Shown one piece after another: positions 1 to 6,461 of a DNA stretch of 12,296 bases. Under the pieces are notes generated by a model. The model was given only the letters and a program-made list of their open reading frames with translations, was not told the origin of the DNA and did no database searches. The position numbers were made by a program, and so were the translations under genes. The DNA is from DATFYM01 sp035315065 (GTDB taxonomy: Bacteria > Acidobacteriota > Terriglobia > UBA7540): positions 1-12,296 of the forward strand of contig DATFYM010000256.1 of the NCBI GenBank assembly GCA_035315065.1, in the 5' to 3' direction. Numbering within the stretch: position 1 is the stretch's first letter; the number at the start of each line of letters is the position of its first letter.

Positions 1-53
1 TCCTGCACCACCTGCACTCTTTGATTTTCCAACTGAGGAATAGACTCAGTCAT
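1..53 (-). CDS. N-terminal end of an unidentified leftward gene (partial)
   Basis: An ATG on the minus strand at 51-53 opens a frame that stays open to the window edge (MTESIPQLENQRVQVVQ...). It is preceded by a near-perfect Shine-Dalgarno sequence (AAGGAGG, 3 bases before the ATG). The perfect palindrome at 64-89 lies 10 bp upstream of the ATG. Together these make a real start convincing, although only 17 codons are visible and the product cannot be named. The palindrome next to the start suggests either an autoregulated transcription factor or a gene controlled by one; this is inference. Confidence 0.6.
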   Translation of the reverse strand, partial: MTESIPQLENQRVQVVQ

Positions 54-63
54 AGGCCTCCTT

Positions 64-89
64 ATCCTAACGTCTATATACGTTAGGAT
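64..89. promoter_or_regulatory. Perfect 26-bp operator-like palindrome
   Basis: Two perfect 10-base arms (ATCCTAACGT and ACGTTAGGAT) flank the 6-base centre CTATAT. The site lies just upstream of the ribosome binding site of the gene starting at 53, where a repressor would block transcription. There is no T-run after it, so it does not look like a terminator. Size and symmetry fit a dimeric helix-turn-helix repressor; the family cannot be assigned from the site alone. Confidence 0.6.
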
Positions 90-188
90 TGATACCACAA
101 AAAAAGAAACTCTTCAATTCCAACTTCTATGTCGTGCACCCTGTAGATAACAATCAGTCCTCAGTTCTCAGAAGCTGTGTAAGAATTA

Positions 189-293
189 AACACAGAGGCG
201 CAGAGACACAGAGAAAGAGTGAGAAGATTACATGAGATTTCATTTATTTCCAGACGTTTGTCATTTCTCTCTGTGCCTCTGTGTCTCTGTGTT
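189..293. repeat. CACAGAG-type repeat in inverted arrangement
   Basis: A CACAGAGGCGCAGAGACACAG-like block at 189-217 is answered by its near-complement at 264-293, about 46 bases apart, with only a few mismatches. The arms could form a long stem. The same word family recurs at 1903-1932 and in more diverged form at 6752-6824. It is non-coding and of a kind often seen scattered between genes in environmental bacterial genomes. Confidence 0.7.
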
Positions 294-325
294 GGAAGCT
301 CCTTCGCAATTATTTCACACCGTCT

Positions 326-387
326 CAGTTCTCAGGTTCAGTCCGCGATCCTCAGTTTGCTGAGAACTGAAAACTGAAAACTGAGAA
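326..387. repeat. CTGAGAACTG-type short repeats with inverted pair
   Basis: CAGTTCTCA at 326-334 is the exact complement of TGAGAACTG at 361-369, and the following bases repeat the unit (AACTGAAAACTGA) up to the stop of the DUF1634 gene at 388. Another CTCAGTTCTCAG copy lies near 158-170. A low-complexity intergenic repeat, possibly acting as a weak hairpin after the leftward operon. Confidence 0.6.
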
Positions 388-783
388 CTAGAAATGTCCT
401 CCTGCCAGGCTGAACGCCAGCACCGCCAGCACAATTAGCGTGATGACGACGTAAAGACGGTCGCGCTCCAGCGCAAACGCCACCACCGAGAAGGCCACGC
501 GAGCAACCGGGGTCGCGATCAGTAGCAGAAGCCCCAACTGAATGATTCCTCGCCCCCGCCCCGCGCGGACCTGCCGCAGGATGCCTTTGACATTCCTAAG
601 GTCGCTTGGCTCGCCGCGGAACACATGGTAGCTGGGCGGATCCATGCCATGCCGAACGAGGTAAACCGCCCCGCCCAGCACGACTAACACCGCAGAGAGG
701 ATCACCCCCGTGCGCAGCAGTCCGCCGATCACCATCTCCGTCCGCTGGTCGGTCCACTGTATTTTGGTCACTATGTTATCCAT
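388..783 (-). CDS. DUF1634 family membrane protein
   Basis: A 131-residue protein with three predicted membrane helices (about residues 18-43, 78-103 and 108-127), matching the size and layout of the DUF1634 family. DUF1634 proteins are, from memory, commonly encoded beside TauE/SafE-type exporters, and that is the case here: the gene lies 239 bp downstream of one on the same strand. Its biochemical role is unknown; it may be an accessory subunit of the exporter (inference). The frame stays open further upstream to 981, but that extension translates AATCCAAAAT-type repeats (SIQNPKSKIQN), so I place the start at the ATG at 783, MDNIVTKIQW. No good Shine-Dalgarno sequence precedes it, which leaves some doubt about the exact start. 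Confidence 0.82.
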   Translation of the reverse strand: MDNIVTKIQWTDQRTEMVIGGLLRTGVILSAVLVVLGGAVYLVRHGMDPPSYHVFRGEPSDLRNVKGILRQVRAGRGRGIIQLGLLLLIATPVARVAFSVVAFALERDRLYVVITLIVLAVLAFSLAGGHF

Positions 784-1022
784 TTGGGAATTTTGGATTT
801 TCGATTTTGGATTTTGGATTGAAGAGAAGAACGTCCTTGACCGTTGGTTCGTGGCTGTACCAGGAACCGCTTCAATCCAAAATCCAAAACGCTCCCTGAA
901 CTCCGGCGCCCTAGGGACCAAACCGGCCGTGGCGCCCTTTCTCAATCGAAATCCAAAATTCCTCCTCAATCCGAAATTCAAGATGCCTTCAATCCAAAAT
1001 CCGAAATCGAAAATCCAAAATC
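784..1022. repeat. AATCCAAAAT repeat cluster between two operon genes
   Basis: This 239-bp gap is filled with variants of AATCCAAAAT / ATTTTGGATT. A perfect 20-bp inverted pair sits at 805-824 and 870-889; between its arms is a hairpin, GGTTC-G-TGG at 846-854 against CCA-G-GAACC at 860-868. More direct copies follow at about 935-1020. A GGCGCC pair also brackets the stretch around 905-935. It contains no gene. It separates the exporter from its DUF1634 partner, and short open frames through it are repeat translations. Confidence 0.75.
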
Positions 1023-1859
1023 TTAGAACTTCCCCCTGACGGCCTGAACGATCATTTCCACCGCCAGCGCCCCGATCACCGCCGCAAACACCACCCTCAG
1101 CACTCGCGTGTTCGCCACCGGCAACACCCGCGCTCCCAGCATGGACCCCAGCAGGACACCCAGCACCACCGGGAAGGCGAGTCCGGGATCGATGTAGCCT
1201 CGAACGAGATAGACGCCGGCGCTGGCGGCAGCCGTGACCCCGATCATGAAGTTGCTGGTGGTGGTGGAAACCTTGAAGGGAATACGCATCATCTGGTCCA
1301 TGGCGATCACCTTCAACGCCCCGGAGCCGATCCCCAGCAGGCCGGAAAGTACGCCCGCGCCAAACATCAGTCCAAAACCTCCGCTCACGTTATACACGCG
1401 GTAGGAACGAGTGCCCTCGGGTGTGGGAAAGCTCGAATCCAGCTTGAAGAACCGTGTCAGGCGGTCGGGCTCGCCCTGCGCCTCCTTGGTGTGGTCGATC
1501 CGGGTCGATGCGTACGCCGAATACAGCAGCGCCACCCCGAAAATGCTGGCGATAGCCGTGGTGGGCAGCCGGAGCGCCGCCGAAGCTCCGGCGACGGCGC
1601 CCACCGTGGTGGCGATCTCCAGGAGCATCCCGATGCGGATGTTGGAGAACCCTTCCCTCACGTAGGCGGCGGCAGCCCCGGAAGAAGTGGCAATCACCGA
1701 GACCAGCGTGGCGCCGATGGCGTAGCGAATGTCGATCCCGAAGAGCAGGGTCAGGAGCGGCGTCAGGATTACGCCGCCGCCGAGACCGGTCAACGAGCCG
1801 ACGAAGCCGGCCAACAGGCTCCCGCACCAAACCAGCGCTGTCAGTTCCAGAATGGTCAC
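1023..1859 (-). CDS. TauE/SafE-family sulfite exporter-like membrane protein
   Basis: A 278-residue polytopic membrane protein of the TauE/SafE family, which exports sulfite, sulfoacetate or other anions across the inner membrane. The two half-repeats are visible: GSLTGLGGGVILTPLLTLLFG at residues 21-41 and GVLSGLLGIGSGALKV at 169-184, each followed by a membrane helix and the conserved S/T-rich turn (ATSSGAAAA at 57-65; TTTSNFMIG at 199-207). A cytoplasmic-type hydrophilic loop spans about 120-158. I chose the GTG start at 1859 because GAGGA lies 8 bases upstream and the longer ATG reading would translate a CACAGAG-type repeat (LCVFASK). The downstream DUF1634 gene is probably co-transcribed. 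The substrate cannot be told from sequence. Confidence 0.9.
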   Translation of the reverse strand: MTILELTALVWCGSLLAGFVGSLTGLGGGVILTPLLTLLFGIDIRYAIGATLVSVIATSSGAAAAYVREGFSNIRIGMLLEIATTVGAVAGASAALRLPTTAIASIFGVALLYSAYASTRIDHTKEAQGEPDRLTRFFKLDSSFPTPEGTRSYRVYNVSGGFGLMFGAGVLSGLLGIGSGALKVIAMDQMMRIPFKVSTTTSNFMIGVTAAASAGVYLVRGYIDPGLAFPVVLGVLLGSMLGARVLPVANTRVLRVVFAAVIGALAVEMIVQAVRGKF

Positions 1860-1902
1860 GTCGTTAGTCCTCGGTCCGCGTTCGGTTGCTGGAGGACCTT
1901 TT

Positions 1903-1932
1903 GACGCAAAGACACAGAGGCGCGCAGAAAAA
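1903..1932. repeat. Single copy of the CACAGAG-type repeat
   Basis: GACGCAAAGACACAGAGGCG and the following bases match the repeat arms at 189-293. It sits in the leader of the exporter gene, about 45 bp upstream of its GTG start, and creates a spurious N-terminal extension of that reading frame. Confidence 0.6.
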
Positions 1933-2131
1933 AGCACCACCCCGGGTAATAAAAAGCGCCATCTTCACGTGGTCCCCCTTTTCTAATTGAGACGCTCGCA
2001 CAGGATGAATGCTCGCGCCATGGCTCGCTCGCGCGTCCTGGGCCGCAGGCCATTCTAATTAAATTTAAGGCCCAGCCCCAGCATGCCGATAGAACATGTA
2101 GGCCCGGGTCTGCACTCTGGGAACCGAGCCC

Positions 2132-2153
2132 ACCTCGGCCCGAAGGCTGAGGT
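2132..2153. other. Small stem-loop upstream of the small membrane protein gene
   Basis: ACCTCGGCC at 2132-2140 pairs with GGCTGAGGT at 2145-2153 (one G-U pair) around a CGAA tetraloop. No T-run follows, so a terminator is unlikely. It lies about 20 bp before the ATG at 2175. Apart from this, 1941-2174 shows no gene. Confidence 0.3.
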
Positions 2154-2174
2154 CGGCCCGCAGAAAGGACCACT

Positions 2175-2372
2175 ATGATTACCGGAATCGGAGCTCTCTC
2201 GCTCCTCATTCTCGGCGTGCTCGGCTTCTTACTCGCCTCGCTGCTGACGGGCATAGTCCTGACGCTGCGAGCGCAACCCCTGTACGACGACGCCCACCTG
2301 TGGCACTTGCAGCACCCTGGTGAGCCAGAGCCCAACGAAACCGGACACAACTCTATGAACGATGCCGCCTAA
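2175..2372 (+). CDS. Small single-helix membrane protein, hypothetical
   Basis: A 65-residue protein. Residues 4-31 form one strongly hydrophobic helix (LSLLILGVLGFLLASLL and on), followed by a polar tail rich in His, Pro, Glu and Asn. AAAGGA lies 7 bases before the ATG, which supports translation. No known domain is recognised. The helix plus short hydrophilic cytoplasmic or periplasmic tail is typical of small membrane accessory proteins. It stands alone between leftward genes. The good ribosome binding site and coherent helix argue for a real gene, but its small size and lack of recognisable family keep confidence moderate. Confidence 0.5.
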   Translation: MITGIGALSLLILGVLGFLLASLLTGIVLTLRAQPLYDDAHLWHLQHPGEPEPNETGHNSMNDAA

Positions 2373-2412
2373 CCCTAATTTCTCTTTCTGATCTTTCTCA
2401 CCATAAGCGCGG

Positions 2413-2509
2413 AAGGGCGGCGCTTAGCCCCGCCGGACCGAGGTTTCCAATTGTAAGCTATTGAAAGCGTTGAGGCGCGTTTTGCGGCGGGGCTACAGCC
2501 CTGCCCTTT
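2413..2509. repeat. Imperfect inverted repeat element of about 97 bp
   Basis: The arm at 2413-2435 (AAGGGCGGCGCTTAGCCCCG and on) is an imperfect complement of 2485-2508 (CGGCGGGGCTACAGCCCTGC and on), with an 11-base exact core next to the loop (TAGCCCCGCCG against CGGCGGGGCTA). It lies between the small membrane protein gene and the convergent lipase gene. It could act as a bidirectional terminator; its end-to-end symmetry also fits a small palindromic repeat element. Confidence 0.55.
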
Positions 2510-2548
2510 TGAGGCCGAAACCCCGTTCTTCATCAAGTTTCTAGACTC

Positions 2549-3478
2549 CTAGGGGCACACGCCGGTGGGGCAAACGCCCAGCATGTAGCCGCCATCGCTC
2601 AAGAAGCGCTTACACCAAGGGCCGTGCGCCCTGGAGATATCGGCTGCGCCACCTGCCAGCGCGTGCCTAACAATCTCCTTCTCGCGTTGCGCCGACAGGC
2701 CCGGAGTGTCCCCCACCACCGTCCCATCCTGCCGGATATACCGCAGAGTGCCGAGCGGCGTGTAACTCCATCGCGTCACTTTCCTGAAGATATCATTCAG
2801 CGCCGGAATTCGCTCGAAAACGCTCCGGTGATGCAGGTTGGGGGGCAAGAACGGGACCATGTCAAGGTAATGCTCGTAGCGGACCACCGGGATCTCAGTT
2901 GGGAAAGTGGACACGAAAACCGAATTGCCGGCTCGAGGCGGTCCGTAAATATACACGCCGTCCGCGCTGGTGGCCTCATGGAAGAAGAGACGTGCCGCGG
3001 CGAGGGAGGCCATGGCGCCGCCTTTGCTGTGACCGGTGATATAGAGCCTGGCTTGCGGATTCGCGGCCCGCAACGCCTGAAGGGCAGGAACGATCTGGGG
3101 CCACAGTGAGTCCAGGGCATTCCAGAACCCTTCATGCACCATGACTTGCGGCGGGAAGCCCGTGGGTGGGGCGACCGGCTCCGCCTCGAAATCCTGGAGC
3201 CAGTCACGCACTTGCGGCGGAATGTCGAGGTTGGTCGGCGGTAGCGTGCCGCGGAAAGCCAGAATGATCCCGTCGGCGTGATTGGTGCTCGTCAGGCCTA
3301 TCAGGCCCAACAGGCACGCGTTAATCGATGCATGGGGCGCGACATAGACGGCGGGAGGATCGGTGACCCAGCCCACGGCCGGATAATGAGGCTTACAGGG
3401 CGTGAAAGTCCCGTCGTCAAGAATGTCGTACGCGCAAGTGGCGGCACAGAGCAGGCGGCACTCTAGTGTGATCGGCAT
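2549..3478 (-). CDS. Class 3 (fungal-type) alpha/beta-hydrolase lipase
   Basis: A 309-residue protein of the Lipase_3 family, which hydrolyses triacylglycerols or related esters. The nucleophile motif GHSKGG places the catalytic Ser at residue 151. An Asp follows at 206 in LDMVPFLPP, the usual position for the acid, and candidate catalytic His residues are at 216/217, 272 and 285. The upstream ILAFRGT segment is the family's oxyanion-region strand. No signal peptide is visible, so a cytoplasmic location or a non-standard export route is likely. I chose the ATG at 3478 because GGAGG sits 8 bases upstream; the longer frame to 3583 has no such site. The C-terminus ends with a duplicated GVCP (GVCPTGVCP), which is odd. 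It appears monocistronic, with a palindrome just upstream at 3510-3525. Confidence 0.88.
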   Translation of the reverse strand: MPITLECRLLCAATCAYDILDDGTFTPCKPHYPAVGWVTDPPAVYVAPHASINACLLGLIGLTSTNHADGIILAFRGTLPPTNLDIPPQVRDWLQDFEAEPVAPPTGFPPQVMVHEGFWNALDSLWPQIVPALQALRAANPQARLYITGHSKGGAMASLAAARLFFHEATSADGVYIYGPPRAGNSVFVSTFPTEIPVVRYEHYLDMVPFLPPNLHHRSVFERIPALNDIFRKVTRWSYTPLGTLRYIRQDGTVVGDTPGLSAQREKEIVRHALAGGAADISRAHGPWCKRFLSDGGYMLGVCPTGVCP

Positions 3479-3509
3479 CGGTTGTGCCTCCGCGGCTTTC
3501 TTCCCAATC

Positions 3510-3525
3510 AGTATAGCCCTATACT
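3510..3525. promoter_or_regulatory. 16-bp palindrome upstream of the lipase gene
   Basis: AGTATAG and CTATACT form perfect 7-base arms around CC, 32 bp upstream of the lipase ATG. The position fits an operator or an overlapping -10 region for the lipase gene. Its right end touches the stop of the transposase remnant, so it might instead mark an old element boundary. Confidence 0.35.
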
Positions 3526-3647
3526 TACGTGCGAAAGGCCTCGATGAAGAGGCGGCAGAACCTCGGCATGGAAAAACTGGCAACGCGCCCGTCGACGCTG
3601 GTCGTGATAAACTGCAACTGGCTGGATTCGAAGTGACGATGGTAAAC
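3525..3647 (-). pseudogene. N-terminal remnant of a REP-associated tyrosine transposase (IS200/Y1 type)
   Basis: Read leftward, the frame encodes VYHRHFESSQLQFITTS..., then FSMPRFCRLFIEAFRT and a stop at 3525. This resembles the opening of RAYT/Y1 transposases, which usually run 'RYHQTGQLHFVTFSCYRR...' followed by a helix and later the HUH motif in 'MPEHVHLL'. The HUH motif and the catalytic Tyr are absent because the frame stops after about 40 family residues, whereas the family is normally 150-200 residues. The usual Cys-Tyr-Arg segment is replaced by VDGRVAS. It is therefore a decayed fragment. The identification rests on remembered family pattern, not a search. Confidence 0.5.
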
Positions 3648-3790
3648 AGGCACCAGGCCAGTTATGGCTCTCGGTCGAGGCGCCGGGGGGCGCGAATGGC
3701 AAAGCTTGGCAGCGTGTCTGACGTGGACGAGATGCTTGCTCCCCTCAAAGGTGCGGCCCAACAGCACCGGAAGCAGTCGCGCCGCAGCCG

Positions 3791-3987
3791 ATGAGGCTCG
3801 CCAAGCGCGTGTTTAACCAAGTCGAAGCCCGTGATAAGCCCCCGGAGGACCCGGCTGCCGTGGCTCTCGGGAAGCTCGGACGGCCGAACAGCGGACCAAC
3901 GGAGCCAAAGCGTTGACACCGGAGAGGCGATCTGAGATTGCCCGTAAGGCGGCCACGGTTCGTTGGAACAAAGACGCCTTAAGCTGA
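3791..3987 (+). pseudogene. Frameshifted small basic protein (ALGxLG ... LTPERRSEIARKAA type)
   Basis: The first frame runs from the ATG at 3791 (MRLAKRVFNQVEARDKPPED, then PAAVALGKLGRPNSGP) to a stop at 3914-3916. A second frame, offset by one base, carries NGAKALTPERRSEIARKAA, TVRW and ends at 3987. Joined, they match a small bacterial family of about 60-80 residues that I remember as 'LAKRVVDIATG...NPAAVALGRLGGLKGGKARA...LTPERRREIARKAARARW'. One lost or gained base between about 3885 and 3900 explains the break. Function of that family is not known to me. The ATG overlaps a stop (ATGA) of an upstream open frame that does not look like a real gene. Confidence 0.55.
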
Positions 3988-4020
3988 AATGTCGCAGGAA
4001 CATCGAAGGGAGAGTCTGGA

Positions 4021-4794
4021 ATGAACATAACGACAAGTAGCCTCAATTGCACGCTGGTCGGGGACGCTTGGTCCGCCCTCGAGACAAAAACCCAGAACGG
4101 AATATGGACGGCCCTTGCACCAAACACGCCGAGAGCTGGACAGGCTAGTGTGAAGATGTGGCTCAAGGGAGTAACCATAGCAGGGGCTGTGCAGGCCGCC
4201 GACGCCAACGACAATGCCTACCCGCAGTTGCCAGGACCGGCGAGCGGGTATCGAATGGGTCTGATCCAGCTCATCAAGAAGCTGCCCGTGATGGTGGCCC
4301 GGTACGAAGGATATAAATACCGGCGGTGGTTGCAGAGAACAATCCCTTTCTTCGACAGCACCGGGGTGGATGCCTCACCGTGGTACAACGTGGGGACTCG
4401 GGCCGACCTGGTCGCCGGAGTGAATACTCAAGTCACGCTCCAAGACTACCCAGTTACGATCGCCAATGTACAGTACGATGCGACGCAGGGTTCGGGCCGA
4501 CTCGAGGAATTGCAGAAAGCCCTTGATTTTGACGTTTTTCTTGCTATTGCGCCCAAGACCGCGCATTACAAACAATCCGGTATCCGAATTCTTTCGCACG
4601 TGGCGTGGTCCACGGAGACCCACTTGAAGTTCACTTGGAACGGCGGGTTGAAGTACACGGTGTCCAAGTTCGCGCGCACCGCCACGGCGGCGACCGCGGT
4701 AAATACCATGGTGGCATCAAGGGCCTTCGTGGATCATTTCCCGATCTCGGCCGAAGGCGCCAACGAGGCGATCAGCAGCAGTGATCTGGTCTGA
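4021..4794 (+). CDS. Hypothetical protein, 257 residues
   Basis: I do not recognise this protein. It has no signal peptide, no long hydrophobic helix and no obvious catalytic motif. It is of mixed polarity and rich in Thr, Ala and Val, with aromatic patches such as GYKYRRWLQRTIPFF (about residues 97-111) and WYNVGTRADLVAG (about 121-133), and looks like a soluble alpha/beta or beta-rich fold. AAGGGAG lies about 8 bases before the ATG, a good ribosome binding site. The codon pattern is coherent over the whole length and no alternative frame competes. It lies alone, rightward, after gene debris and before the mannanase gene, with gaps on both sides, so it is probably a single-gene unit. It could be recently acquired. 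Confidence 0.72.
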   Translation: MNITTSSLNCTLVGDAWSALETKTQNGIWTALAPNTPRAGQASVKMWLKGVTIAGAVQAADANDNAYPQLPGPASGYRMGLIQLIKKLPVMVARYEGYKYRRWLQRTIPFFDSTGVDASPWYNVGTRADLVAGVNTQVTLQDYPVTIANVQYDATQGSGRLEELQKALDFDVFLAIAPKTAHYKQSGIRILSHVAWSTETHLKFTWNGGLKYTVSKFARTATAATAVNTMVASRAFVDHFPISAEGANEAISSSDLV

Positions 4795-5102
4795 GGCGGA
4801 GCTTCCCATTGCCTCTTTCAGCTTCGCCACTGAGGCGCCGGGCAGCACAGCCATTTGTGCGCTGGCTGGACGCTCCAAGTGTGGTGTGCCCCTAGGGTGT
4901 GCCTCTCGGTGCTTTTCCCCCGTCGGCCAATTCCGGCCTTGTCCCGTTAAGCGCCTTTCCCAAACGCGGACTTCACCTCACTCCGCCGGATGGAAACTCA
5001 TGCCTGTCAAGCTAGTGTGGTTCGTTTGTCCGCATGATTTGGCTCGACCTGCCGTCACGCCACCGGATCTGTGCTACCATTGCGACCCGAAAGGAAATCC
5101 AC
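4795..5102. other. Intergenic gap upstream of the GH26 gene
   Basis: No convincing gene in these 308 bp. A possible extended -10 element (TGCTACCAT, hexamer at 5075-5080) lies about 23 bp before the mannanase ATG, but no good -35 box is found at the right spacing, so a promoter call is weak. Confidence 0.35.
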
Positions 5103-6203
5103 ATGAAGAAATCCTTACTCGCCGCGCTGGGCGTCATGCTCGGCTCGGGCGCAGTCGTCTTCGCCCAGGTCGTAGCGTCGCCACTTCAAGCGGCTCCGCC
5201 TCCCCTCCCGCCTCTACCTTTCTCGCAAGCTCTGCCCGTTGCCCGGCCTCCCGCGCCGCCGCCTTATCAATGCGAGCCCGTAAATCCCAACGCCACGCCG
5301 GAGGCCCGCGCGCTGCTGAAGACCATCTGCGCGGTCTCAGGCAAGGGCATCCTCACCGGCCAGCACAACTATCCCAACCAGCGTTCCCAGGACTACGACA
5401 AGGTCTACGCCATCACCGCCAAGTATCCCGCCATCTGGGGCTCGGACTTCGGATTCACTGACGATGAGGACAAGGACTCCATCCTCCATCGCGATCTCAT
5501 GATCGAGGAGGCGAAGAAACAGGCCGCCGCCGGGTCCATCATCTACCTGTGCTGGCACATGCTTCGCCCCACCGAAGACGAACCCGGCCAGCCCGGCGCG
5601 AGCTGGCGCGGCAGCGTGCAAGCCAGGCTCACCGACGACCAGTGGCAGGAGCTGATCACGTCCGACACGCCTCTACACCAACGCTGGGAACGGTACATGG
5701 ACACCGCGGCGCAATACCTGAAGCAGCTTCAAGCCGCGCACATCCCGGTCCTCTGGCGTCCCATGCACGAGAACAACGGCAACTTCTTCTGGTGGGGCGG
5801 CCGTCCCGGTCCGGCTGGCACGGCGCAGCTCTACCGCGAAGTCTACGCACGCATGGTCCACGTCCATCAACTGGACAATCTGATTTGGGTATGGAACCAG
5901 AACGGCCCCGCCCCCTCCGGCGAGTTCTACAACTACTTCCCTGGCCAGCAGTACGCCGACGTCATCAGCTACGACAACTATCGCGACCTAAGGGACAGAT
6001 ACTATTACGAGTTGTTGGCGCTGGCTGACGGCAAACCCATCGCGCTGGGCGAGGTGGGAATCCCGCCCTCTGCCGAGACCCTCAAAGCGCAACCCCAGTG
6101 GGCCTGGTTCATGGTTTGGGCCGGAATGGTGGACGACCGCATTAAGACTGGCTACGCCAACCCGTACTACCTGAACCGCGGCGATCCCATCCCCAAGCCG
6201 TAG
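5103..6203 (+). CDS. Secreted GH26 family beta-mannanase-type glycoside hydrolase
   Basis: A 366-residue secreted enzyme of glycoside hydrolase family 26, most likely an endo-beta-1,4-mannanase acting on mannan or glucomannan outside the cytoplasm. Residues 1-21 form a signal peptide (MKKSLLAALG..., likely cut after VFA), followed by a proline-rich linker to about 55. The catalytic domain shows GILTGQHNYP (82-91), the acid/base Glu223 in WRPMHENNGNFFWWGG, a conserved WVWNQNG strand (262-268), and the nucleophile Glu317 in ALGEVG. GH26 members on other substrates (beta-1,3-xylan, lichenan) exist, so the substrate is inferred. AAAGGA lies 8 bases before the ATG. The C-terminus ends with PYYLNRGDPIP, a natural end for the family. 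A broken sugar isomerase gene begins directly after the stop. Confidence 0.9.
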   Translation: MKKSLLAALGVMLGSGAVVFAQVVASPLQAAPPPLPPLPFSQALPVARPPAPPPYQCEPVNPNATPEARALLKTICAVSGKGILTGQHNYPNQRSQDYDKVYAITAKYPAIWGSDFGFTDDEDKDSILHRDLMIEEAKKQAAAGSIIYLCWHMLRPTEDEPGQPGASWRGSVQARLTDDQWQELITSDTPLHQRWERYMDTAAQYLKQLQAAHIPVLWRPMHENNGNFFWWGGRPGPAGTAQLYREVYARMVHVHQLDNLIWVWNQNGPAPSGEFYNYFPGQQYADVISYDNYRDLRDRYYYELLALADGKPIALGEVGIPPSAETLKAQPQWAWFMVWAGMVDDRIKTGYANPYYLNRGDPIPKP

Positions 6204-6400
6204 GGTTGGCGGGGAGTGTTGTCGGCTTTGAAAGAGATCGGCTACGAGGGCTGGCTCACCATTGAGTCCTTCGCACAGCCGGAGCCGGATTTGGGGCCGC
6301 GGCAGCAATCTGGCGAGACCTGGCCCCGTCCGGCGATGAACTGGCGCGCCAAGGGCTTCAATTCATAAAGGGCTTGAGCGCCGAGCTGGGAATCGCATAG
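6204..6400 (+). pseudogene. C-terminal remnant of a sugar phosphate isomerase/epimerase, frameshifted
   Basis: Directly after the GH26 stop, in the same frame, the DNA encodes WRGVLSALKEIGYEGWLTIE and SFAQPEPD, the conserved tail of the AP-endonuclease-2/xylose-isomerase-like TIM-barrel sugar epimerases (IolE and tagatose-epimerase type; the Glu of TIESF is a typical metal-site residue). After D, the sense continues in another frame as AAAIWRDLAPSGDELARQGL and QFIKG, ending at a TAG at 6398-6400. One missing base near 6290-6300 (GG where GGC is expected) explains the shift. The N-terminal three quarters (about 200 residues) are absent, so it is a pseudogene fragment whatever the cause of the frameshift. 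Confidence 0.75.
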
Positions 6401-6461
6401 ATGTTGGCTGTCGGGGACAACGCGTCTAGCGTATCCAGCCGCTTCCCGCCGCCCGCTGACC

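Noticed and set aside
1491..1904. A 137-codon rightward frame
   Set aside because: Antisense shadow of the TauE-like exporter gene, with Arg/Gly/Asp-rich low-complexity sequence.
3402..3794. A 130-codon rightward frame whose stop overlaps the ATG at 3791
   Set aside because: It begins antisense to the lipase gene, passes over the transposase remnant, and shows no protein character, so the ATGA overlap is probably chance.
4717..4854. A 45-codon leftward frame beginning MAVLPGASVAKLKEAMG
   Set aside because: It reads plausibly at its start, but most of its second half overlaps the 257-residue gene on the other strand and it lacks a properly spaced ribosome binding site.
4781..5461. A 226-codon rightward open frame
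   Set aside because: It overlaps the signal peptide and catalytic start of the GH26 gene in another frame, and its residues are low-complexity Arg/Ala/Pro.
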